Assembly (NCBI GenBank): GCA_026126245.1
Contig: JAHCJT010000009.1
Coordinates: 1 to 36,343 of the forward strand
DNA: 36,343 bases
Direction: 5' to 3'
Origin: Alphaproteobacteria bacterium
GTDB lineage: Bacteria > Pseudomonadota > Alphaproteobacteria > Reyranellales > Reyranellaceae
Shown: piece by piece, positions 26,148-35,405 of the stretch
Position numbering within the stretch: the stretch's first letter is position 1
Layout of the letters: every line of letters starts with the position of its first letter
Program-made: the position numbers and the translations under genes
Notes under the pieces: model-generated
What the model was told of the DNA's origin: nothing
The model's input: the letters and a program-made list of their open reading frames with translations, nothing else
The model's database searches: none

Positions 26148-27209
26148 ATGTCGGACCTGCGCCTGGAGCGGCTGGTCAAGCGCTACGGGTCGCTCGCCGC
26201 GGTCGACGGGATCAGCCTGTCGCTGGGCGAGGGCGGTTTCTTGTCGCTGGTCGGACCCAGCGGCTGCGGCAAGACCACGGTGCTGCGCATGGTCGCCGGT
26301 CTAATCGAGCCGGACGGCGGCCGCATCTACGTGGGCGGCGACGACGTCACCGACGTGCCCGTGCACAAGCGCAATCTCGGACTGGTGTTCCAGTCGTATG
26401 CGCTGTTCCCGCACATGACAGTGGCCGAGAACGTTGCCTTCGGCCTGCATCGCCGCGGCGTGCCGCGGGCCGACGTCGAGACGCGCGTCGCGAAGGCGCT
26501 GGCCCTGGTGCGCCTGGACGGCCTGGCCGAACGCGCCCCCCGGCAGCTTTCCGGCGGTCAGCAGCAGCGCACGGCGCTGGCGCGTGCCCTGGTCGTTGAG
26601 CCGCGTCTGCTGCTGCTCGACGAGCCATTCAGCAACCTCGATGCGCTGCTGCGCGACGAAATGCGCATCGAGATCAAGCGGCTGCAGCAGGAAGTCGGGA
26701 TCACGACCTTGTTCGTGACCCACGACCAGGGTGAGGCGCTGGGCATGGCCGACCAGGTGGCCGTCATGAACCGCGGCCGGCTGGAGCAGCTGGCCGCGCC
26801 GCGCGATCTCTACCGTGCGCCGTCGAGTGCGTTCGTGGCGCATTTCATCGGGCGCGCCAACCTGCTGCGGGGCGAGGTGCGTGGACGCCGGGGTGAGGAG
26901 GTCACGGTTGGGTTGCCGACCGGTGCCGCGGTTCGGGCCTGCGGCGAGATCGGCGACGGGCGATGCTGCGTGGTCGTGCGCCAGGAGAATGTGCGTCTGG
27001 TGCCAGCGGCGACGACGGCGGACAACAGCTTTGCTGCCCGGATTGTCGTCGCGGCGTTCGCGGGTGCCACGGCGCAGTACGTGGTCCGGCTCGACGACGG
27101 CACCGAGTTGCAGGTGCAGGTCCCCGGCGCGCGCGCCGACCTCGGGCCCGGCGCAACCGTCGTCGCCGAGTGGGACGCGACCGATGCATCGGTGGTGCCC
27201 GATGCCTAG
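26148..27209 (+). CDS. ABC importer ATP-binding protein, PotA type
   Basis: 353 residues. The ATPase part shows Walker A GPSGCGKTT (36-44, Lys42), Q-loop Gln82 (VFQSYALFPH), signature LSGGQQQR (134-141), Walker B LLLLDEP (Asp158, Glu159) and switch His192. The last 100 residues form the TOBE domain typical of PotA/UgpC/FbpC importers. The ATG is 10 bases after the binding-protein stop. It energises the two permeases that follow. Confidence 0.93.
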   Translation: MSDLRLERLVKRYGSLAAVDGISLSLGEGGFLSLVGPSGCGKTTVLRMVAGLIEPDGGRIYVGGDDVTDVPVHKRNLGLVFQSYALFPHMTVAENVAFGLHRRGVPRADVETRVAKALALVRLDGLAERAPRQLSGGQQQRTALARALVVEPRLLLLDEPFSNLDALLRDEMRIEIKRLQQEVGITTLFVTHDQGEALGMADQVAVMNRGRLEQLAAPRDLYRAPSSAFVAHFIGRANLLRGEVRGRRGEEVTVGLPTGAAVRACGEIGDGRCCVVVRQENVRLVPAATTADNSFAARIVVAAFAGATAQYVVRLDDGTELQVQVPGARADLGPGATVVAEWDATDASVVPDA

Positions 27210-27266
27210 GCCCGCGCTCAGGTCCAGTCGCCCGACGCGGTCCGTCGCCCGAGTGGGGCTCGACGC

Positions 27267-28133
27267 ATGACGGCCGGCCTGCGCAAACGTCTGGACCGCA
27301 ATGGCCTGGGCCTGCTGTCGCCGCCACTGCTGCTGTTGCTGGTGATATTCTTGGCGCCACTGCTGGCGATGCTCCCGACCAGCTTCCAGCCCTACATTCC
27401 CGGCAAGGGCATCGGCGAAGGCTTCACGCTGGAGCACTACGCCAAGGCCCTGACCGACAGCTACTACCTCGAGATCATCGGTCGTACCCTGGCGCTGGGC
27501 GTGATCGTGACCCTGACCTGCCTGGTGCTGGGCTACCCGCTGGCGTTTTTTCTGGCGCGCACCGAGTCACGCTGGCGGCCGTGGCTGATGCTGCTTGTGA
27601 TCTTTCCGTTGCTGCTCAACCTGGTGGTGCGCACCTTCGGCTGGATCGCCCTGCTGGCCAACCGCGGGCTGGTCAACGACACGCTGAAGGCGCTGGGCCT
27701 GATCGAGACGCCGATCAAGCTGCTGTTCAATTTCGGCGGCCTGCTGATCGCGCTGTCGCACATCTTCCTGCCCTTCATGGTGCTGGTGTTGGTCGGGGTC
27801 ATCCGCAACCTGCCGCGCGACGTCGAAGACGCCGCGCGCACGCTCGGCGCCGGCTGGGCGGCGACGTTCTTCCGGGTCACGCTCCCGCTCAGCCTGCCGG
27901 GCATCCTGGCCGGGTCGATCCTGGTGTTCGTGCTGACGGTCAGCGCCCTGGTGACACCACGCCTGTTGGGGGGCCCGACCTACAAGGTGATGTCGACCCT
28001 GATCTACGACCAGTTCCTGCAGCTCTTGAACTGGCCTGCGGGCGCGGCGCTGTCGTTCATCCTCACGGCCATCGCCGTCGGCCTGATCAGCCTCTCGAGC
28101 GGAATGGCGCGGCGCATGGGAGCGGGGACGTGA
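27267..28133 (+). CDS. ABC importer permease, PotB type
   Basis: 288 residues, six predicted transmembrane helices (the first at about 12-35). The cytoplasmic EAA loop, EDAARTLGAGWAATFFRVTLPLSLPG, lies near residues 188-212 and contacts the ATPase. The start is preceded by GTGGGGCTCGACGC. It is followed by a 274-base spacer that contains a long inverted repeat, after which the second permease starts. Confidence 0.92.
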   Translation: MTAGLRKRLDRNGLGLLSPPLLLLLVIFLAPLLAMLPTSFQPYIPGKGIGEGFTLEHYAKALTDSYYLEIIGRTLALGVIVTLTCLVLGYPLAFFLARTESRWRPWLMLLVIFPLLLNLVVRTFGWIALLANRGLVNDTLKALGLIETPIKLLFNFGGLLIALSHIFLPFMVLVLVGVIRNLPRDVEDAARTLGAGWAATFFRVTLPLSLPGILAGSILVFVLTVSALVTPRLLGGPTYKVMSTLIYDQFLQLLNWPAGAALSFILTAIAVGLISLSSGMARRMGAGT

Positions 28134-28211
28134 AGGCGCCTGCCGATCCGCCGGCACCGATTTTTTGGTGGGGCAGGGCTGTCGCGTATCAGAATTGTAC
28201 CGCGATATGTC

Positions 28212-28335
28212 GTCGTCCGGAGCACCGCGAAGGACCCTGCGGTGGTTGGTCAAGGAACTGCGGGACCAGTGATTCACCGGCACTGCCAGTCACCGTCGTC
28301 ACCACCGCAAGATCCTTCGCGGTGCTCAGGACGAC
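28212..28335. repeat. Palindromic extragenic element between permease genes
   Basis: Two 35-base arms, 28212-28246 and 28301-28335, are inverted copies of one another at 32 of 35 positions around a 54-base centre. The core of each arm is AGCACCGCGAAGGA. The element lies inside an operon, so it would fold in the transcript as a long hairpin. It resembles the REP/MITE-like small extragenic palindromes of GC-rich genomes; I cannot see other copies in this window. Confidence 0.7.
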
Positions 28336-28407
28336 GGCCGGTTCGCCATATGCGAGTCCCCTGCCTCGCAGGCGCGAGGCGCCCGAAGGGGTGACGGGGG
28401 CCGCGCC

Positions 28408-29208
28408 ATGAGCGCCCGGGCGGCCGAGCGGTGGCGGGCGAGGGGGCTGGCGGGCTTTGCCGGCCTGATGCTGGCGTTCCTGATGCTGCCGGTGGTGGTC
28501 GTGGTGCTGGCCTCGTTCACCACGACCTCGTATCTGACGATCCCGCCCAAGGGCCTGACGCTGCGCTGGTACGGCCAGGTATTTGCCGATGCCGAGTATA
28601 TCGATGCGCTGTGGTTCAGCCTCGTGCTGGCGATCGTGGTGACTGTCGTGTCGATCGTGCTGGGCACGATGGCGGCTTATGCCCTGGCCCGGCGGCAGGT
28701 ACCGGCGGCGCCGGCGGTCTCGGGCCTGCTGATGTCGCCGCTGGCCTTTCCCGGCGTGGTGATCGGCGTGGCGCTGCTGCAGTACTACACGCTGACCGGC
28801 CTGCGCGGCAGCTTCGCCGGCCTGCTGCTGGCGCATCTGGTGATCACCTTGCCGTATACGGTGCGCACCATCCTGGCCAGCATGGCTGGCGCCGATCCGG
28901 AAATCGAGGCGGCCGCCCGCGTGCTGGGCGCCAACCCGTGGGTCGCGTTCTGGAAGGCGACCCTGCCGGTGATCCGGCCGGGTATGATGGCCGGCGGCCT
29001 GTTTGCCTTCATCACCTCGTTCGACAATGTGCCGGTGACGATCTTCATTCTCGGCACGCGCCATACGACCTTGCCGGTCAAGATCTTCACCGCCATCGAG
29101 TACGGCGTCGATCCGTCGATTGCGGCGCTGTCGACCTTGCTGATCGCGGGCACCGCGGTCTTTCTGGTGGCGGCGGAGCGTTGGGTCGGCTTCCATCGCT
29201 TCGCCTGA
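28408..29208 (+). CDS. ABC importer permease, PotC type
   Basis: 266 residues with about six transmembrane helices and the EAA loop EAAARVLGANPWVAFWKATLPVIRPG near residues 168-192. It pairs with the PotB-type permease to make the channel. The ATG follows GGGGGCCGCGCC. The palindromic element lies directly upstream and may change translation or mRNA stability between the two permease genes. Confidence 0.92.
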   Translation: MSARAAERWRARGLAGFAGLMLAFLMLPVVVVVLASFTTTSYLTIPPKGLTLRWYGQVFADAEYIDALWFSLVLAIVVTVVSIVLGTMAAYALARRQVPAAPAVSGLLMSPLAFPGVVIGVALLQYYTLTGLRGSFAGLLLAHLVITLPYTVRTILASMAGADPEIEAAARVLGANPWVAFWKATLPVIRPGMMAGGLFAFITSFDNVPVTIFILGTRHTTLPVKIFTAIEYGVDPSIAALSTLLIAGTAVFLVAAERWVGFHRFA

Positions 29209-29278
29209 CGATGTCACGGTTGCCCGTCGAGCGCGGGAAGAACATGCAGCTGCGGCTGCGCAGGTAACGGAGAGTGTC

Positions 29279-30142
29279 ATGCCCATCGCGACCAAGGGCT
29301 TTCCCGTCATGCTGACCTTCGATCTCGACGCCGAGACCTTGTGGACGGCGCGCGATCCCAAGAACTGGGAGCGGCCGATCGGGCTGTCGCAGGGCACCTA
29401 CGGCTGGAAGGTCGGCATGGGCCGCATCCTGAAGCTGCTCGACGTCTACGGCATCAAGGTGACGTTCTTCATCCCCGGACTGGTCATGAAACAGCATCCG
29501 GCCCTGGTGGACGATGTGCTTAGACGCGGCCATGAGATCGGCCATCACAGCTGGTCGCACACCTGGATCACGACCCTTACGCCCGAGCAGGAGCGCGAGG
29601 AGATGGAAAAGGGCATCGAGATCATCCGCGAAATGACCGGCCACAGGCCGGTCGGCTACCGCTCGCCGGCCGGCGAGTTCAGCCAGATCACGCTCAAGCT
29701 GCTCAAGGAATACGGCTTCGGCTACTCGTCCAACTTCTTCGACGACGACTCGCCCTATCTGCTGCGCTTCGACGGCGAGACCACGGACATCGTCGAGTTT
29801 CCCTTTGCCTGGGTGCTCGATGACGCGCCGTTCTTCCTCTATTCGATCACGCTGCCGGGCCGCACCATGCATCCGCCGTCGTCGGTGCTGGAGGGCTGGA
29901 TCGAGGAGTTCGACACCCTCTACCGCGAGGACCGCGAGTTCGTGCTGGCCATGCACCCGCAGATCATCGGTCGGCCGTCGCGCATCACCATTCTGGAAAA
30001 GCTGATCAAGCACATCGTTTCGCATTCCAATGTCTGGATTGCGCGTTGCGACGAGGTCGCCAAGGCGGTGCGGCCCTACCTGAAGAGGCACAACATGGTG
30101 ATGGAACCGGTGGCGCTGCGGAGACCACCCTATGGCGGATGA
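29279..30142 (+). CDS. Polysaccharide deacetylase (NodB fold) family hydrolase
   Basis: 287 residues without a signal peptide, hence probably cytoplasmic. NodB motifs are Asp15 and Asp17 (TFDLDAE), His90 and His94 (HSWSH), Arg128 (YRSPAGEF) and AMHPQ near the end. Cytoplasmic members of this family, such as cyclic imide hydrolase and allantoinase PuuE, act on small amides or imides rather than polysaccharide. The operon context (importer before, two SDRs after) fits hydrolysis of an imported amide or imide, which is inference. The start follows GGAGAGTGTC, and the stop overlaps the next gene. Confidence 0.85.
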   Translation: MPIATKGFPVMLTFDLDAETLWTARDPKNWERPIGLSQGTYGWKVGMGRILKLLDVYGIKVTFFIPGLVMKQHPALVDDVLRRGHEIGHHSWSHTWITTLTPEQEREEMEKGIEIIREMTGHRPVGYRSPAGEFSQITLKLLKEYGFGYSSNFFDDDSPYLLRFDGETTDIVEFPFAWVLDDAPFFLYSITLPGRTMHPPSSVLEGWIEEFDTLYREDREFVLAMHPQIIGRPSRITILEKLIKHIVSHSNVWIARCDEVAKAVRPYLKRHNMVMEPVALRRPPYGG

Positions 30143-30887
30143 CGCAACCGACCTCGCCGGCCGCCGCGTGCTGATCACCGGTGCCGCGTCGGGCATCGGC
30201 CGCGCGACGGCCGACCTGTTCGTGCGCCGCGGCGCGCGCGTGGCCCTGCTCGATCGCGATCCCGACGTGGCGTCGATCGCCGCCGCTGCCGGCGGCACGA
30301 TCGGTCTGGCGGTCGACGTTGCCGACGAGGCGGCGGTTACGCGCGCCGTCGGCGATGCGGCGGCGGCGATGGGCGGCCTGGACGGCGTGGTCAACTCGGC
30401 CGGCATCGATCTGGTGAAGTCGATCTCCGACATGAGCCCGGCCGAATGGAACCGGCTGCTGGCGGTCAACCTCAACGGCCCGTTCCATGTCTGCCGGGCG
30501 GCGGCGCCGCTGCTGCGGCAGTCGGCGGAAGCGACCGTGGTCAACGTGGCCTCGGGGGCCGGCCTGGCGCCGTTGAAGCATCGTACGGCCTACTGTGCGT
30601 CGAAAGCCGGGCTGGTGATGTTCACCAAGTCGCTGGCCATGGAGCTGGCGCCGGTGCGCGTCAATGCCTTCTGTCCCGGCATCATCGACACGCCGCTGTT
30701 CCGCCAGTCGTTCGTTGACGAGCCCGACCCCGATGCGGAGCTGCGGCGCATCCTCGACCGCTATCTCATCAAGCGCGCCGCCACGCCCGCGGAGGCGGCG
30801 CAGGTCGTGCTGTTCCTGTCCAGTCGTGCCTCGTCGATCATGACCGGGGTGGCGCTGGCCGGCGATGCCGGGAGGACGTTCCATTGA
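30132..30887 (+). CDS. Short-chain dehydrogenase/reductase (SDR)
   Basis: 251 residues. The cofactor motif is TGAASGIGRAT (17-27), NSAG at about 88-91 and the active site Ser141, Tyr154 and Lys158 in normal spacing. It overlaps the deacetylase gene by 11 bases and ends in TTGA, where the TTG of the next SDR overlaps its TGA stop. This close overlap supports tight co-translation. The substrate is unknown. Confidence 0.9.
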   Translation: MADDATDLAGRRVLITGAASGIGRATADLFVRRGARVALLDRDPDVASIAAAAGGTIGLAVDVADEAAVTRAVGDAAAAMGGLDGVVNSAGIDLVKSISDMSPAEWNRLLAVNLNGPFHVCRAAAPLLRQSAEATVVNVASGAGLAPLKHRTAYCASKAGLVMFTKSLAMELAPVRVNAFCPGIIDTPLFRQSFVDEPDPDAELRRILDRYLIKRAATPAEAAQVVLFLSSRASSIMTGVALAGDAGRTFH

Positions 30888-31630
30888 GCGGGCCGCGTTT
30901 CGCCGTCGTCACCGGCGCCGCCAACGGCATCGGCCGTGCCACCGCGTTGCGCTTCGCCGACGATGGCTACGACCTGGCGATCGTCGACATCGAAGCCGGG
31001 CCGCTGGCCGAGGTCGCCGCCGCGATCGAGGCCAAGGGCCGGCGTTGCCGCAAGCTGGTGGTCGATTGCCTCGATGCAGGCGCCATCGAAACGGCGGCGC
31101 GCGAGATCGAGGCGATGCAGCCGGTCGACATCCTGTTCAACAACGTTGGCCAAAGCGGCCGCGAACGGGCCAGCGAGTTCTGGAATTCCGATCCGGAGGT
31201 CTGGCGCTTCGTGCTCGAGATCTCGCTGCTGGCGACCATGCGCTGGTCGCGCCAGATCGTGCCCGGCATGCGCGCGCGCCGGCGCGGGCGGATCATCAAC
31301 ATGTCGACGGAGTCGGCGTTCTATGGCGACGTCGGGCTGGTCGACTACGCCGCCGCCAAAATGGGCGTCATCGGTTTCACCCGGTCGTTGGCACGCGAGC
31401 TGGCGCCGTTCCACATCACGGTCAACGCGATCGGCCCCGGCGCCATCCGCACCCGCGCCCACGACCGCCTGCCCCGAGAGACGATCGACAAGATCCGCGG
31501 CAGCGTGCCGATGGGCTTCGTCGGCGAACCCGACGACGTCGCCCACGTCGTGTCGTTCCTCGCCAGCGACGGGTCGCGCTACGTCACCGGCCAAACGATC
31601 CTGATCGACGGCGGGCGGTGGATGATCTGA
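30884..31630 (+). CDS. Short-chain dehydrogenase/reductase (SDR), TTG start
   Basis: 248 residues. The TTG at 30884 overlaps the previous stop and has GGAGGACG upstream, so it is the likely start. Cofactor motif TGAANGIGRAT (10-20), FNNVGQS at about 85-91 where NNAG is usual, Tyr155 and Lys159. The active-site Ser is 141 or 144; the position 13 before Tyr is Thr142. It is the last gene of the operon. Its stop is 30 bases from the convergent pseudouridine synthase. Confidence 0.88.
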   Translation: MSGPRFAVVTGAANGIGRATALRFADDGYDLAIVDIEAGPLAEVAAAIEAKGRRCRKLVVDCLDAGAIETAAREIEAMQPVDILFNNVGQSGRERASEFWNSDPEVWRFVLEISLLATMRWSRQIVPGMRARRRGRIINMSTESAFYGDVGLVDYAAAKMGVIGFTRSLARELAPFHITVNAIGPGAIRTRAHDRLPRETIDKIRGSVPMGFVGEPDDVAHVVSFLASDGSRYVTGQTILIDGGRWMI

Positions 31631-31660
31631 CCGGCTGGGCTGGGGTCGCGGCCGAACGCG

Positions 31661-32401
31661 TCAGTCGGCGTAGCCGCACGCCCGCAGCGCCGCCAGCATG
31701 TGCGGCGGCGGCGGGGCTTGAACCGTGATCGGCGGCTTGCCGTCCTTGAGCGGGATCAGCAGCGCGCGGGCATGCAGGTGCAGGGGCGGCAGCTGGGTCG
31801 CGGACTGTGCGCGCGGGCCGTACAACGGATCGCCGACAATGGGGCAGCCCAGTGCGGCGCAGTGCACCCGCACCTGGTGGGTGCGGCCGGTGCGTGGCCG
31901 CAGTTCCAGCCAGGTGCGATCATCCTCGCTGCGACCCAGGACGCGGTAGTCGGTGATGGCCGTCTGGCCGGTCGGGTCGGGCAGCATGCGCCAGCCGCCA
32001 TCACGCCGCGACACCTTGCGCAACGGCTGATCGATGGTGCCTTCCAGCGCCGCCGGGGTGCCGTGCACGATCGCCCAGTAGGTTTTCTCGATCCTACCTG
32101 CCGCGAAGAGGGCGCCCAGTTTGCGCAGGGCCTTCGGGTGGCGGCCCAGCACCAGGCAGCCCGAGGTGTCGCGGTCGAGGCGATGGGCGAGGGCCGGCGG
32201 CTTCGACCAGCCGAAGCGCAGGGCGTCGAACAGCGCCTCGAGGTTCGGCCCGCCTCCCGGGCCGCCATGCACGGCGATGCCGGCCGGCTTGTCGATCACT
32301 AGCATCATGGCGTCGCGGTAGAGCACGCGCGCCAGCAATGCCTCGCCGGTCAGGACGGGATCGCCCTGTCGGCCAGCGCGCGCGCGTGGGGTCGCGGACA
32401 T
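31661..32401 (-). CDS. RluA-family pseudouridine synthase
   Basis: 246 residues. The catalytic segment is HRLDRDTSG at 73-81, where Asp76 is the nucleophile that attacks the target uridine. RTGRTHQVRVHCAALGCPIVGDPLYG is the second conserved part. There is no N-terminal S4 domain, as in RluA itself. The enzyme acts on rRNA or tRNA in the cytoplasm. It begins 4 bases after the L-aspartate dehydrogenase stop on the same strand, so the two share a transcript although their functions are unrelated. Confidence 0.9.
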   Translation of the reverse strand: MSATPRARAGRQGDPVLTGEALLARVLYRDAMMLVIDKPAGIAVHGGPGGGPNLEALFDALRFGWSKPPALAHRLDRDTSGCLVLGRHPKALRKLGALFAAGRIEKTYWAIVHGTPAALEGTIDQPLRKVSRRDGGWRMLPDPTGQTAITDYRVLGRSEDDRTWLELRPRTGRTHQVRVHCAALGCPIVGDPLYGPRAQSATQLPPLHLHARALLIPLKDGKPPITVQAPPPPHMLAALRACGYAD

Positions 32402-32405
32402 CGGC

Positions 32406-33203
32406 TCAGCCGCCGATCACCAGCGTGGCAACGCGGTTGCGCAGGGTCTTGACGATGGCGTGGCCGACCAGCGTGCTGGTCTTGCGGTTCTCGGGCGAGG
32501 GCACGAGGTCCTCGACAAAGCGCATCGCGCCCAGCGGACCGCTTGCGGCGATCTCACAGACATGGGTGGTGATGGTCGGATCGGCGACGATCACGACCCG
32601 GGTGCGGTCCAGCCCGATGCCGGCGAAGGCTGTGGCGGCGGAGATGTTGACGTTCTGTGGATAGAGCCGGGCGCCTTCGCGCACCGGGCCGTCGAACACC
32701 GTGTGCGGCTGCGTCAGGCCATCGAGGTCGACGAGCTCTTCGGCTGCCGTGCCCTTCCACGAGGCCGGGTCCTTGCGCACCGTGATGGTTGCCTCGTCCA
32801 GGCCGCCTTCGGCCAGCGACGCCAGCATGTCCAGCCCGCCGATGCCCGCCGACGGCAGGTACACCCGGCTGCCGCTGCCGCGGGCGGCGGCCACGACGCG
32901 CTCCAGCAGTGCCGTATCGGTGAAGGCGCCGACCGAGGTGACGTAGAGGTCCGTGCCGCTCTCGAGTATCCGTTCGGCATAGTCGCGCACGGCCTGGTGA
33001 CCGGCGCCTTCCACGACAACGTCGAACCGGTATCTCAGGAACCAGTCGGGGTCGTGGGTGATGTCGGGCCGGCCGCTCGCGCCAGGCCGCGGGCGGCGCA
33101 CGAGTGCCGCCGTCAGGTCGATGCCATCGAGCTGGCCGGCAGCGCAGGCCTCCGCGATACGCCTGCCGATGGCGCCGAAGCCCAACAATCCCAGCCGAAC
33201 CAT
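32406..33203 (-). CDS. nadX: L-aspartate dehydrogenase
   Basis: 265 residues, the usual length. The Rossmann motif is GLLGFGAIGRRI at 5-16, the YPQNVNISAATAFAG segment lies at 181-195, and His214 in TTHVCEI is the likely catalytic residue. The enzyme makes iminoaspartate from L-aspartate with NAD(P), the first step of NAD synthesis in organisms without NadB, or works in aspartate catabolism. The ATG follows GGGGGACGGC; a longer in-frame start is not supported. No nadA or nadC is nearby, so catabolism or a scattered NAD pathway remain open. Confidence 0.85.
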   Translation of the reverse strand: MVRLGLLGFGAIGRRIAEACAAGQLDGIDLTAALVRRPRPGASGRPDITHDPDWFLRYRFDVVVEGAGHQAVRDYAERILESGTDLYVTSVGAFTDTALLERVVAAARGSGSRVYLPSAGIGGLDMLASLAEGGLDEATITVRKDPASWKGTAAEELVDLDGLTQPHTVFDGPVREGARLYPQNVNISAATAFAGIGLDRTRVVIVADPTITTHVCEIAASGPLGAMRFVEDLVPSPENRKTSTLVGHAIVKTLRNRVATLVIGG

Positions 33204-33634
33204 GCCGTCCCCCGTGCCTATCGCGTACGCCGTGTGCCAGAAATCCCGACCGCAGGCCATGCGGCGACGGCCCCGCGCCGCGGAAAGTGGCCGACGGCTG
33301 GAGCGGCCGGGCACATGGCGCCTGCCGCCTGCCACGAAGTTGCCACGATTGCGGCAGACCTGCTGCATCGCCCGGGATGTCCGGTCGAGGCGGGAGCCTT
33401 CGCCGTCAACCCGGCAGTTGCCTGCCTATTTGGAGGGCGGATCCCCGTCCAGGGGGAGCAATCGTGCAGTGGACACTGCACCGTAAGCCCTTACGATAGC
33501 TGCGGGAATTCCCCAAGCGCGGGGCTGGGGCGGCTCAAATACGGTGGTCCACAGGGCCGTAGTCGGGTAAACATCAACCGGAGTTTATGAGAACGGGAGC
33601 TCCGAGCCCCCGCAGGGCTCCCCGGAGGAAGCAG
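33204..33634. promoter_or_regulatory. 431-base spacer with a two-way leader hairpin
   Basis: The spacer lies between divergent nadX and the FAD oxidoreductase and has no credible gene. Just before the ribosome site GGAGGA (33624-33629) two stems are possible: GGGAGC (33595-33600) with GCTCCC (33617-33622), or GAGCCC (33604-33609) with GGGCTC (33615-33620). The two share bases, so they exclude each other, which would suit a leader that controls translation. An in-frame ATG at 33587 is an alternative start with a weaker ribosome site. Confidence 0.4.
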
Positions 33635-35404
33635 TTGAAAGCGACGGATATCGGCAATCCCGACTATTTTCATAAGGTCGTGGATTGTCAGTGGGCGTGT
33701 CCGGCCCATACGCCGGTGCCCGAGTACATCCGGTTGATCGCCCATGGGCGCTACGACGACGCCTATATGATCAACTGGAAGTCCAATGTGTTCCCCGGAA
33801 TCCTGGGCCGGACCTGCGACCGGCCATGCGAGCCGGCGTGTCGTCGCGGACGGGTCGAGGACGAAACCCTGGTCCACGGCAAGAAGGAGCCGGTCGCGAT
33901 CTGCCGCCTCAAACGGGTGGCCGCCGACTACAAGAACGGTGTCGCGCAGCGCCTGCCCAAGGCGCCGGCCCGCAAGATGGGCAAGACCGTTGCCTGTGTC
34001 GGTGGCGGTCCGGCATCGCTGACGGTGGCACGCGATCTGGCGGTGCTGGGCTACGACGTCGTGATCTTTGACCAGGATCCCAAGCTCGGCGGCATGATCC
34101 GCACCCAGATCCCGCGCTTCCGCCTGCCGGAGTCGGTGATCGACGAGGAAGTCGCCTACATCACCAGCATCGGCAATATCGAGTTCCGCCACCGGCAGAT
34201 CGATTCGATGAAAGCGCTGCTGGCCGAGGGCTTCGACGCGATCTTCGTCGGCTCGGGCGCGCCGCGCGGGCGCGACCTCGACATCCCCGGCCGCGAGGAG
34301 GCCGCGAAGCACATCCACGTGGGCATCGAGTGGCTGGCCTCGGTCTCGTTCGGCCACATCACGAAGGTCGGCAAGCGGGTGATCGTGCTGGGCGGCGGCA
34401 ACACCGCGATGGACTGCTGCCGCTCCGCGCGGCGCCTGGGCGGCGAGGACGTGAAGGTGATCGTGCGCTCCGGCTTCGAGGAGATGAAGGCGAGCCCCTG
34501 GGAGAAGGAGGACGCGGTCCACGAGGGCATCCCCATCCTCAACTACCTGGTGCCGAAGTCCTTCGCGCACGACAACGGCCGGCTCACCGGGATGACCTTC
34601 GAAAAGGTGAAGGCGGTCTACGACGACAAGGGCCGGCGCTCGCTCGTGCCCACCGGGGAGCCCGAGCAGCATTTCGAATGCGACGAGGTGCTGGTGGCCG
34701 TGGGCCAGGAGAACGCGTTCCCCTGGATCGAGCGCGACATCGGCGTCGAGTTCGACAAGTGGGGCATGCCCGTGCTCGACGCGAAGACCCTGCAGTCGAC
34801 GCTCCCGAGCGTCTTCTTCGGCGGCGACGCCGCGTTCGGACCCAAGAACATCATCTGGGCGGTGGCCCACGGCCACGAGGCGGCGATCTCGATCCACAAG
34901 GCCTGCCAGGGCGAGGACATCAAGGACCGCCCGGCGCCCGGGATGAACATCGTCAGCCAGAAGATGGGCATCCACGAGTGGAGCTACGACAACGACGTTG
35001 CCGTCGTGTCGCGCTTCAAGGTGCCGCATCGCGCCAAGGAAGAAGCGCTCAAGGACATCAGGGCCGAGGTCGAGCTGGGCTTCGACGTCGAGCTGGCCTG
35101 GAAGGAGGCGCAGCGCTGCCTGAACTGCGACGTGCAGACGGTCTTCACCGCCAGGCTGTGCATCGAGTGCGACGCCTGCGTCGACATCTGCCCGATGGAC
35201 TGCATCACCTTCACCGCCAACGGCGAGGAGGAGGAGCTGCGCGGGCGGCTGAAGGCGCCGGCGCTCAACGCGACGCAGGACCTCTACGTCGGCGACGGGC
35301 TGAAGACCGGCCGCGTCATGGTCAAGGACGAGGACGTGTGCCTGCACTGCGGGCTGTGCGCCGAGCGCTGCCCGACCGGCGCCTGGGACATGCAGAAGTA
35401 TCTG
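33635..35404 (+). CDS. FAD/Fe-S oxidoreductase (GltD-like with ferredoxin domains), partner of 2-oxoacid oxidoreductase
   Basis: About 590 residues from the TTG at 33635 (GGAGGA 5 bases upstream). The N-terminal part has Cys18, Cys22, Cys61, Cys65, Cys69 and Cys90 of the GltD-type Fe-S region (WACPAHTPVPEYI). FAD and NAD(P) Rossmann motifs follow near 123 (GGGPAS) and in VIVLGGGNTAMD. Two [4Fe-4S] ferredoxin motifs are near 509 (CIECDACVDICP) and 569 (CLHCGLCAERCP). It would pass electrons between NAD(P)H and the 2-oxoacid oxidoreductase next to it, much as in NADP-linked 2-oxoglutarate oxidoreductases. There is no stop in this frame before the window end; the coding signal leaves the frame at about 35404. 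Codons from about 34213 on are almost all G/C-ending. Confidence 0.85.
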
Positions 35405-35405
35405 C

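Noticed and set aside
28189-29397. A 402-codon minus-strand frame across the second permease gene
   Set aside because: It is opposite a clear permease and its N-terminal part translates the palindromic element, a known source of false hypothetical proteins.
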